Below, piece by piece: positions 1 to 4,996 of a stretch of 9,046 nucleotides of DNA (the stretch's first letter is position 1; each line of letters opens with the position of its first letter). The notes below the pieces were generated by a model. The model was not told the DNA's origin. It saw only the letters and a program-made list of their open reading frames with translations, and searched no databases. The DNA comes from Oscillospiraceae bacterium (GTDB lineage Bacteria; Bacillota; Clostridia; Oscillospirales; Oscillospiraceae): assembly GCA_017936205.1 (NCBI GenBank), contig JAGBGB010000200.1, positions 1 to 9,046 on the forward strand, given 5' to 3'. A program made the position numbers and the translations under genes.

Positions 1-609
1 GGAGAAGGGACCGATATAGGCTTCCGGGATGCTGGCATAGTCCAAATCTTGTAGGGAAATCAAGCCTAAATCACCCAGCAGGAATCTACCGGTGGGGATC
101 AGGAAAATGTTCTCCGGCTTAATATTCCCGAAGAGGTAGCCGGCCTCTCTGCAAGCTATGATTGCATCACACAGATCAATTCCCAGATTCACTGCCCGTA
201 AATGGGTCATACCATTACGGTTGATCAGCTCGTTCAGGGGAAGCTGAAGCTCTTGAAGAATATATACATCGTAGCCGATCCCATCTGTTTTCTGCTCGAT
301 CTGATAATTCACTGCACCGGCAAAACAGCCGGTCTCAGCCAGCTTCTTCCCAAGCTCCAGTTCTCGCTTCATGTCTGATACCACGCCGGTATAGTAGGCA
401 AGAACATCCTGCTCGTTTTCATAAATACCGGAAAGGATCAGGGCGCGAACCTGAGCATCGGATGCAGGAATGGAAAGATGCTTCAGAATGAAGCATTCTC
501 CACTGGCAGTGTGCCGTACGGAATACCAGCTCCGATCAGCCTGAGTGATGACAGTTTTTTCTACAGTATATCCATCGAGAAGCGGTGAGACCAGTTTTAA
601 ATCGGACAT
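1..609 (-). CDS. Protein kinase-fold protein, probable pseudokinase (N-terminal 203 residues, runs off left edge)
   Basis: The reverse strand reads as one uninterrupted frame from ATG at 609 to the window edge, with AAGGAGG 8 nt before the ATG. The protein kinase N-lobe and start of the C-lobe are recognisable: beta-3 lysine in FILKHLS (K43), a helix-C candidate glutamate (E83 or E85), hinge around YILQELQLP (117-125), catalytic loop FGNIKPEN (160-167) and a metal-binding DLG (180-182) followed by an activation-segment start. Two departures stand out. The HRD aspartate position is Asn (N162), and no Gly-x-Gly loop is visible in residues 13-35. In the Hanks-type Ser/Thr kinase family these changes usually mean weak or no phosphotransfer, so a pseudokinase or scaffold role is inferred. 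The C-terminal half, including any membrane or sensor domain, lies outside the window. It is divergent from the zinc-ribbon/BIG2 gene. The kinase fold is fairly secure; inactivity is a prediction. Confidence 0.85.
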   Translation of the reverse strand, partial: MSDLKLVSPLLDGYTVEKTVITQADRSWYSVRHTASGECFILKHLSIPASDAQVRALILSGIYENEQDVLAYYTGVVSDMKRELELGKKLAETGCFAGAVNYQIEQKTDGIGYDVYILQELQLPLNELINRNGMTHLRAVNLGIDLCDAIIACREAGYLFGNIKPENIFLIPTGRFLLGDLGLISLQDLDYASIPEAYIGPFS

Positions 610-650
610 CAAATACGCCTCCTTAATTGAAATCAAATTCTCACTACTAT

Positions 651-679
651 ATACTATGATATTTTTTGAAAAAAATCAA
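651..679 (-). promoter_or_regulatory. Possible promoter of the pseudokinase gene
   Basis: On the reverse strand TTGATT (674-679) is followed after 17 nt by TAGTAT (651-656), each matching four or more of six sigma-A consensus bases. The surroundings are very AT-rich. It would give a leader of about 35-40 nt. The match is modest. Confidence 0.4.
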
Positions 680-688
680 GTAAGATTC

Positions 689-717
689 TTGTCATATTCA
701 AAAGAAAATGTTATTAT
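689..717 (+). promoter_or_regulatory. Sigma-A type promoter for the zinc-ribbon/BIG2 gene
   Basis: TTGTCA (689-694) and TATTAT (712-717) are separated by exactly 17 nt, each one mismatch from consensus. Transcription would begin near 724, giving a leader of about 100 nt before the ATG at 825. The opposite-strand promoter candidate at 651-679 lies back to back with it. Confidence 0.65.
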
Positions 718-727
718 AAGAAAAAAG

Positions 728-824
728 AAAGGGGGCTTAAATGGCTCGATGACACAAAAATATCCAGTAACGTGGAAATTTTAATTTTTTGACTTTTTTG
801 TGCCGCATTTTGAGCCGAAGTTTC
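728..824 (+). promoter_or_regulatory. Leader with short ORFs ahead of the zinc-ribbon/BIG2 gene
   Basis: The only strong Shine-Dalgarno-like run in this leader (AAAGGGGG, 728-735) sits just before ATG 741, which opens a three-codon ORF (MAR, stop 750-752). That stop overlaps ATG 749 in an ATGA arrangement; the second frame encodes MTQKYPVTWKF and stops at 782-784. A TTG at 789 is in frame with the main gene. CACAAAAA (753-760) and TTTTTGTG (795-802) could also pair. Translation of the tiny ORFs is inferred from position only; a chance arrangement is possible. Confidence 0.3.
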
Positions 825-2009
825 ATGGAAGAAAAAGCTGTATGTTATTATTGTGCTACCGTCTATCCGGCGGATCAGCCCAAGTGTCCGCTGTGCGGAA
901 GCACCAAACGGACAGAGGACTTTGTGATCCCTCAGCGTCGGGAACGGATCACGGATGAGGAACGGAAGCGCAGACAGAAGGGGGGCAGATATGCCGCCGG
1001 GAAGAAGGCTGCATCCTCAGATAAAAAATCCTCCGAGACCAACAGGAAGCCTCTGCTGATCGCAGCCTTGGTTTTTCTTGCTCTGGCAGTTCTGGTCCTG
1101 TTCTGGTTCATTGCGGATATGATCGGCTGGTTGCCCGGCTTTGAGAATACGGTAGATCGGGAGACACAGCCCAGTGTGTCTGTGAACACAAGCTGCACAG
1201 AGCTTTTGGCAGAGCCTACCAGACTGAGCTTCAATGAAGTGGGAAAGACACAGGAGCTATGTCTCAGTGTCAACAATGCCTGCGAGGATAAGCTGTACTG
1301 CAACAGCAACGATCCTTCTGTTGCTACGGTTTCTGAGTCTGCCGAGACTGCAGAGGGCATAGAACTGAAGAGTGCTACCTTTACCATCACCGCAGTTGCA
1401 GAGGGGACTACGACCATCACTGTTACCTGTGGCAATCAGACCATGGGGATCCCTGTCAGTGTGGGTGCTGATGAGGAGACGACAGATCCTACCGATGGGA
1501 CCGATCCCACAGAGTCCATCCCCTCGGATTACATGCCTGAGCTGAATCGGCAGGAAATCAGCTTCTCTTCCGTGGAGGAAAGTGCAGAGCTGAAGGTTAC
1601 CAATCTCCCTGAGGGAGCAACGGTGACTTGGACCAGCGGAGATGAAGGGGTTGCTTCTGTATCCTCAGATGGCGTTGTGACAGCCATTGGGGCAGGCGAG
1701 ACCACAATTACCTGTGATGTAAACGGCATTACCGCAGAGGCGAAGGTCATCTGCACTGTAGAGGAAACCAAGAGCAACAGAGGCGCACACTTAGAGACCA
1801 CGGATGCTACCGTTCGTGTGGGAGAGAGCTTCCCTCTGTACCTCTACGATTCCGAGGGTGAGCATATTGAAGAAATCACCTATGTGGTAGACAACTCTTC
1901 CATCTGCGAGGTAAAGGATAACCGTGTTACCGCCATTGCCGAGGGCACTACCAATGTTCGTGTGATTTTCGAGGACGAGGAGTTCATCTGTATCGTCCGT
2001 GTAGGTTAA
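825..2009 (+). CDS. Zinc-ribbon, single-span membrane protein with bacterial Ig-like (BIG2) repeats
   Basis: The 394-residue product opens with a zinc-ribbon of two CxxC pairs (C7/C10 and C21/C24, the second in CPLCG), then a charged linker rich in Arg, Lys and Glu (about 35-75) and one membrane span (about 76-98). The rest carries three Ig-like units at roughly 120-215, 238-313 and 320-393, with the hallmark BIG2 ends VTAIGAGETTITC and VTAIAEGTTNVRV. A Thr/Asp/Pro-rich hinge (216-235) separates the first two. The charged linker suggests an inside ribbon and outside Ig domains; BIG2 domains are generally extracellular adhesion or binding modules. ATG 825 was chosen because the ribbon begins right after it; an in-frame TTG at 789 would add 12 residues that do not look ribbon-like. 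No strong ribosome binding site precedes ATG 825, which is odd. The partner or ligand is unknown. Confidence 0.85.
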   Translation: MEEKAVCYYCATVYPADQPKCPLCGSTKRTEDFVIPQRRERITDEERKRRQKGGRYAAGKKAASSDKKSSETNRKPLLIAALVFLALAVLVLFWFIADMIGWLPGFENTVDRETQPSVSVNTSCTELLAEPTRLSFNEVGKTQELCLSVNNACEDKLYCNSNDPSVATVSESAETAEGIELKSATFTITAVAEGTTTITVTCGNQTMGIPVSVGADEETTDPTDGTDPTESIPSDYMPELNRQEISFSSVEESAELKVTNLPEGATVTWTSGDEGVASVSSDGVVTAIGAGETTITCDVNGITAEAKVICTVEETKSNRGAHLETTDATVRVGESFPLYLYDSEGEHIEEITYVVDNSSICEVKDNRVTAIAEGTTNVRVIFEDEEFICIVRVG

Positions 2010-2024
2010 TTAAAGAAACAAACC

Positions 2025-2064
2025 GGGATCTGTTCCGAGAGTCGGAACAGATCCCTTCGTTTTA
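2025..2064 (+). terminator. Rho-independent terminator of the zinc-ribbon/BIG2 gene
   Basis: A perfect 14-bp stem begins with GGGATCTG (2025-2038) and closes with the complementary arm 2042-2055 around a 3-nt loop. It is followed by TTCGTTTTAT. It lies 15 nt after the stop codon. The stem is very strong and the T tract moderate. Confidence 0.85.
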
Positions 2065-2075
2065 TACTTATTTCC

Positions 2076-2244
2076 AATAAAACGGATTAACCGTTTTATT
2101 ATGCCGCCGGTAAGCGGCATGGAGGCAAAGCCGCCAAGAAATAACCTGTAATACTGTTCTTGCCGCCATAGGCGGTGCAGGATATTCATCCTGCAATAAA
2201 ATGGTTTTCAAACCATTTTATCAAGAAACAGTATTATAGGGTTA
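2076..2244. repeat. Composite inverted-repeat island (six hairpins, the last three inside a long outer inverted repeat)
   Basis: Stems in order: AATAAAACGG (2076-2085) with 2091-2100; ATGCCGC (2101-2107) with 2114-2120; GGAGGC (2121-2126) with 2130-2135, one mismatch; CCGCC (2163-2167) with 2171-2175; TGCAGGAT (2176-2183) with 2188-2195; ATAAAATGGTTT (2196-2207) with 2210-2221. The last three are enclosed by outer arms 2142-2162 and 2222-2244, which pair with two one-base bulges and one mismatch. The right arm reaches the PAP2 stop codon (2242-2244). The two halves contain related stems (AT-rich with GG/CC core, and GCCGCC type). No ORF is present. It resembles a palindromic intergenic repeat or small non-autonomous element; the AT-rich stems at both ends could also end transcription from both convergent genes. 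Confidence 0.7.
2196..2221 (-). terminator. Probable terminator hairpin for the PAP2 gene
   Basis: Read on the reverse strand, the 12-bp inverted repeat 2196-2221 lies about 20 nt past the PAP2 stop and ends in TTTTATTG. The AT-rich stem is weaker than the plus-strand terminator at 2025, but it is the first hairpin with a following T-rich tract. It is embedded in the larger repeat island. Confidence 0.45.
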
Positions 2245-2940
2245 CAACAAGCTGCAGACCTTGGTTTTCTGGAAACGCTGATTCCATCGTTCCATAATTC
2301 GTGGCAGGGGAGACAAACGGGCGACCCACCAGCCGATCTCGCCAACCAGAACACCCCCCAGTACATCAAGAACTACATGCTGCTTGGTCAGCAGGGTACA
2401 TGCGAAAACAAGGAAGGTACCAATGGTGCACAGAATGCAAACCGGAAGCTTGTGCTTCAGCTTTTTGCACTCATAAATGTATCGGGTACCGACCCATGCT
2501 ACCAGACAGTGGATAGATGGGAATAAATTGGTGGGCGTGTCCAGAAAGTAGATGGCTTTCATAAGCAGAATGGTCAGCCCGCTGCCTTCCACCTCAGGAC
2601 GGACATTGGTCGTAGGCATTCCGAGGAAGAAAACAAGGCAGATCATCTTGCCAATGCCGTCTGCAACAGCCAGCCGACAGCCTGCAAGAGGGTCCTCCCG
2701 TGCAACGGTAATATACTGATACATCCAGAAGAAATAGGAGCCGACATAAGCCCATACCCATCCGGGGAGAAAGGGCGTCTTCAGGTCGAAGACCAGAGAC
2801 AGATCCATAGGATCATGGAAGCCAAACAGCAGCTGCCAGACCTTGGCAGCCTGATAGGAGCACAGCATGGTCACTGCTGTCATGCACAGGGGGAAGATTG
2901 CGTAAACAGGAATGATTTTTCGTAGCTTTTGTCGAAGCAA
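2242..2940 (-). CDS. PAP2-family membrane phosphatase (AUR1/PAP2_3-like)
   Basis: The 232-residue polytopic membrane protein carries the PAP2 active-site pattern: NVRPE (R114, P115), FPSIHC with H144, and KQHVVLD with H188 and D192. These residues act in the family through a phospho-histidine intermediate. Members remove phosphate from lipid phosphates such as phosphatidate or undecaprenyl pyrophosphate, or transfer head groups; the active site faces outward. The lysine seven residues before the Arg in the classic KX6RP motif is Gly here, and the DTPTNLFPSIH context suits the AUR1-like PAP2_3 branch. About five or six hydrophobic spans are visible. The start is TTG (2938-2940): the Shine-Dalgarno GAGGTGA lies 6 nt upstream, and an in-frame TGA inside it excludes a longer form. 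It has its own promoter and follows the GtrA gene; substrate unknown, with a lipid-linked sugar carrier plausible from context. Confidence 0.87.
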   Translation of the reverse strand: MLRQKLRKIIPVYAIFPLCMTAVTMLCSYQAAKVWQLLFGFHDPMDLSLVFDLKTPFLPGWVWAYVGSYFFWMYQYITVAREDPLAGCRLAVADGIGKMICLVFFLGMPTTNVRPEVEGSGLTILLMKAIYFLDTPTNLFPSIHCLVAWVGTRYIYECKKLKHKLPVCILCTIGTFLVFACTLLTKQHVVLDVLGGVLVGEIGWWVARLSPLPRIMERWNQRFQKTKVCSLL

Positions 2941-2980
2941 GGTGAATCACCTCGGTATCTGTACTGTAATATTCTATATC

Positions 2981-3008
2981 ATTATAATGAAAATGCAAGA
3001 AAAGTCAA
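2981..3008 (-). promoter_or_regulatory. Promoter of the PAP2 gene, overlapping the end of the GtrA gene
   Basis: On the reverse strand TTGACT (3003-3008) and a perfect TATAAT (2981-2986) are spaced by 16 nt. The -35 box overlaps the GtrA stop codon (3005-3007). The leader would be about 35 nt, ending in the GAGGTGA site. Confidence 0.75.
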
Positions 3009-3484
3009 TCCTCTTCGTTGTTTTTTTCTCGGAAGGTGAAGAACCGTTGCCCGAGATAATTGAAACCTACAAACAGGCACATTCCTAATACCATGGCCCC
3101 GTTCTTCCGCAGCAGATCCCCTGCATTCTCCAGCAGCTTCTGTGTCAGCGGTACGGCAATGCCATAGGCAAGCAAATAGCATACTGCAATGTTGATGGCG
3201 AAGCGAAGTGCCACGGTTTTATCCTTCCCTTTATAACGGAAGGTGAAATAGCGGTTGAGATAATAGCTCATAATGCTGGCGAGGATCGTGGAGATCCCGC
3301 TGGACAGGTATACATCCCAATCTGTGATCCCGAAGGCATTCCATTGTGTCACTCCCAATGTGCCCCAGTTTACAAGGTTCAGGAGCAGAAAGCTCAAACC
3401 CTGACCAACTAAGGTATTCAGAATACCTACCAGAAGGAATTTCCACATTTTCTCATCGAACAGACTTTTTAGTTTTTTCATCAT
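3005..3484 (-). CDS. GtrA-family membrane protein
   Basis: The 159-residue product has four hydrophobic spans at about 15-37, 57-80, 95-118 and 127-148, the size and layout of GtrA (PF04138) proteins. Diagnostic features are the first span FLLVGILNTLVGQG and the repeated half-motif SYYLNRYFTFRY (73-84) and FNYLGQRFFTFRE (141-153). GtrA relatives are proposed to move polyprenyl-phosphate-linked sugars across the membrane for O-antigen, teichoic acid or other glycan decoration. No glycosyltransferase partner is in the window. The upstream of two consecutive ATGs was chosen because GAGGT lies 8 nt before it. It starts 18 nt after the upstream small membrane protein gene, so the two are probably cotranscribed. 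Confidence 0.9.
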   Translation of the reverse strand: MMKKLKSLFDEKMWKFLLVGILNTLVGQGLSFLLLNLVNWGTLGVTQWNAFGITDWDVYLSSGISTILASIMSYYLNRYFTFRYKGKDKTVALRFAINIAVCYLLAYGIAVPLTQKLLENAGDLLRKNGAMVLGMCLFVGFNYLGQRFFTFREKNNEED

Positions 3485-3502
3485 TGGTAATGACCTCTTT
3501 CA

Positions 3503-3967
3503 TTAATCCTTGGTGTCCCAGCAGGCTCCTGTTGTTCCGTCGCTGTCTGCGTGGAAGAGCACCTGATCATCGGAGCTTAGGAATACAATGGAAACTTTCA
3601 GGTCAGGGGTGGAAAATTTTGCATTGACATCTGCTGCAATGGTCAAGGCTTGGGGCAAATAGCTTTCCGGTGCAAGATCTTCGGTAAAAACGGTAGCGCC
3701 GACCTTCAGAGCCTGCTCATAGCTTATATCGTGGGCTCGATAGCCAATGAGAGTATTCTCATCTTCCAAATAAGCGGCATGGTCGAAATGCCATTGCTCC
3801 ACAAGAAATTGCTCCAATTCATGATCCGGTGGTTGCGTTACAATGTGTTCGGGGGCTCCTTGCCGACTACTGCTGTATAAACCAATGAAGGTTATGCACA
3901 GCACAATGATCAATCCCACTAAGAGGATCAGTAGTCCAAGAAGCAGGAATATATGTTTCTTCTTCAT
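3503..3967 (-). CDS. Small membrane-anchored protein, unknown function
   Basis: This 154-residue protein has a Lys-rich start, one long hydrophobic segment (about 6-31) and a hydrophilic remainder of about 120 residues that should lie outside the membrane. The segment has no lipobox Cys in a proper context, so a signal anchor is more likely than a lipoprotein. The soluble part ends in a beta-rich stretch (VSIVFLSSDDQVLFHADSD, 125-143) and a single late Cys (C149). I do not recognise the family. ATG 3967 has AAGGA 9 nt upstream. It is the first gene of a two-gene unit with GtrA and has a near-consensus promoter, so it may work with GtrA at the membrane; that is inference from position only. 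Confidence 0.8.
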   Translation of the reverse strand: MKKKHIFLLLGLLILLVGLIIVLCITFIGLYSSSRQGAPEHIVTQPPDHELEQFLVEQWHFDHAAYLEDENTLIGYRAHDISYEQALKVGATVFTEDLAPESYLPQALTIAADVNAKFSTPDLKVSIVFLSSDDQVLFHADSDGTTGACWDTKD

Positions 3968-3988
3968 AGCATCACATCCTTAGAATCT

Positions 3989-4017
3989 ATTTTACCCTCA
4001 ATTGTATCAAAAGTCAA
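3989..4017 (-). promoter_or_regulatory. Promoter of the small membrane protein-GtrA unit
   Basis: On the reverse strand TTGACT (4012-4017) and TAAAAT (3989-3994) are 17 nt apart. The -35 box begins directly after the TGA stop (4018-4020) of the lipoprotein gene. It shares the 11-nt core GATTGACTTTT with the PAP2 promoter. Confidence 0.75.
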
Positions 4018-4527
4018 TCATGTACCGCATAAATGCACCCCGGACAAGAGGTCGGAAAAAACTTCTTCGTAGACGTTTGTCTTTTCAGCGGCACAGTCTA
4101 CACTGACTGCATAATAGAAATGCCCGTCATACAGGATCACGCTCTGGCAAAGGCGGGTCCCTCCTTCTCCCACTACGGACCAAGTGCAGCGGTATTTTTC
4201 ATATGGGAAGTTTCCTGCAAGGAATCGCTTCAGATCCTCGCTATTTCTACCGGTAATGTGCTGAAATGCCCCATCCCAGGAGTCTGCACGGAAGATCTCT
4301 TGGATGATCTCATAGTCTGCATGGGTGAAGACGGCACAGCGTCCATCCTCCCGACTCATGCTTAGACTGGCACCCTGGGGAATGTCTGATTCGATGTACA
4401 TTCCCGGCAGCTCCACATTCTCTAAGGTGTCAGAAATACATTCTCTGGAAATTTCCTTCTTGACATTGCACCCAAATAATGGTAAAATCAGTGTAAGGAA
4501 AAAGATGAATCCAAAAATTTTTTTCAT
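4018..4527 (-). CDS. Putative lipoprotein, unknown function
   Basis: The 169-residue product has a classic lipoprotein signal peptide: MKKIF start, hydrophobic core, and the lipobox LFGC with Cys at residue 20. The mature part would be about 150 residues anchored to the outer face of the membrane. It contains three further cysteines (C30, C64, C113 region) and an alternating pattern towards the end (SVILYDGHFYYAVSVDC) that suggests a small alpha/beta fold. I do not recognise the family. ATG 4527 is preceded by GGAGGT, which is one half of a palindrome shared with the divergent DUF1294 gene. No convincing promoter was seen upstream; one would have to lie inside the DUF1294 coding sequence. It precedes the small membrane protein and GtrA genes on the same strand, and readthrough into them is possible since no terminator separates them. 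Confidence 0.83.
   Translation of the reverse strand: MKKIFGFIFFLTLILPLFGCNVKKEISRECISDTLENVELPGMYIESDIPQGASLSMSREDGRCAVFTHADYEIIQEIFRADSWDGAFQHITGRNSEDLKRFLAGNFPYEKYRCTWSVVGEGGTRLCQSVILYDGHFYYAVSVDCAAEKTNVYEEVFSDLLSGVHLCGT
4460..4488 (+). promoter_or_regulatory. Promoter of the DUF1294 gene, inside the lipoprotein coding sequence
   Basis: A perfect TTGACA (4460-4465) and TAAAAT (4483-4488) are separated by 17 nt. The promoter lies antisense to codons 14-23 of the lipoprotein gene, and its spacer contains the lipobox Cys codon (4468-4470). Transcription from near 4495 would give a leader of roughly 58 nt and would oppose lipoprotein transcription. Confidence 0.7.
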
Positions 4528-4532
4528 ACTCG

Positions 4533-4544
4533 ACCTCCGGAGGT
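4533..4544. promoter_or_regulatory. Palindromic Shine-Dalgarno shared by two divergent genes
   Basis: ACCTCCGGAGGT is a perfect 12-bp palindrome that reads GGAGGT on both strands. It lies 6 nt from the lipoprotein ATG (4527, minus) and 8-9 nt from the DUF1294 ATG (4553, plus), so a single element serves as ribosome binding site for both. In each transcript it is also self-complementary. Confidence 0.85.
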
Positions 4545-4552
4545 TTCATCAG

Positions 4553-4834
4553 ATGTTCTATAAATATGTGATCTATATCCTGCTTATGAGTATATTGACC
4601 TTTGTAATATTCGGTGTAGATAAGAAGAAAGCCATACGCCGTCGTTGGCGTATACCCGAAGTGGTGCTTTTGGGGCTCTCGCTGATGGGCGGCTGCTTTG
4701 GCGCCTATTTAGCCATGCATTTTTTCCATCACAAGACTCGGTATGCTCGCTTTGCCATGGGGGTTCCTGCCATGATGCTGGCGCATGCTTGCCTTGCTCT
4801 CTATTTCTTCGAGAAGGGGATCTTCCACTTTTGA
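4553..4834 (+). CDS. DUF1294-family small membrane protein
   Basis: The 93-residue product matches the DUF1294 (PF06961) pattern: a first span (about 3-20), then GVDKKKAIRRRWRIPE (21-36), the glycine-rich second span LMGGCFGAYLAMHFFHHKT (44-62) and a third span (about 68-85). The DK.KA...W.RIPE and HKT signatures are characteristic. Function is unknown for the family; many members are short inner-membrane proteins, sometimes fused to cold-shock domains, which is not the case here. ATG 4553 was chosen because the family sequence starts there and GGAGG lies 9 nt upstream; the frame stays open further upstream but only through lipoprotein antisense. It is divergent from the lipoprotein gene with only 25 nt between starts. 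Confidence 0.88.
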   Translation: MFYKYVIYILLMSILTFVIFGVDKKKAIRRRWRIPEVVLLGLSLMGGCFGAYLAMHFFHHKTRYARFAMGVPAMMLAHACLALYFFEKGIFHF

Positions 4835-4855
4835 TCCCCAGGGCTATATTTGCCT

Positions 4856-4896
4856 TACTCCCTTGCAGACAGCTTCTGTAAGGGAGTATTTGTGTA
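4856..4896 (+). terminator. Probable terminator after the DUF1294 gene
   Basis: A 14-bp stem with one G-U pair (4856-4869 with 4875-4888) and a 5-nt loop lies 21 nt after the stop codon, followed by TTTGTGT. The stem is strong, the T tract imperfect. A second, shorter hairpin (GGGGATC 4816-4822 with 4833-4839) overlaps the end of the gene. Confidence 0.65.
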
Positions 4897-4936
4897 CCAT
4901 AGATTTTTTTGATGGTGAAAATCAGGTATCTTTTCC

Positions 4937-4965
4937 TTGACGGAGACTGTGAAAAATGCTACCAT
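4937..4965 (+). promoter_or_regulatory. Promoter of the large secreted glycosidase gene
   Basis: TTGACG (4937-4942) is followed after 17 nt by TACCAT (4960-4965), which is preceded by a TGn extended -10 element (4957-4959). The predicted leader is about 25 nt and ends in the AAGGAGGA ribosome binding site. Confidence 0.55.
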
Positions 4966-4996
4966 ATATTTGAAATATACAGAAGGAGGAACTTTT

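Noticed and set aside
545..784. Plus-strand open frame of 79 codons
   Set aside because: Its first part is antisense to the kinase gene and it crosses both divergent promoters; only the last 11 codons are kept as a possible leader peptide.
932..1435. Minus-strand open frame of 167 codons
   Set aside because: Antisense to the zinc-ribbon/BIG2 gene, no ribosome binding site, and a Ser/Val-rich composition typical of a mirror frame.
2071..2250. Possible CRISPR array or structured RNA gene in the hairpin island
   Set aside because: There are no regularly spaced identical direct repeats, and no promoter is seen; nested inverted repeats explain the pattern better.
4325..4552. Upstream extension of the DUF1294 frame
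   Set aside because: The added 76 residues are antisense lipoprotein sequence with no family match; the family begins at ATG 4553 with a good Shine-Dalgarno.
4937..4996. Twenty-codon N-terminal extension of the large secreted protein
   Set aside because: It would overlap the promoter, lacks a ribosome binding site, and would place charged sequence before the signal peptide; ATG 4997 has AAGGAGGA at ideal spacing.
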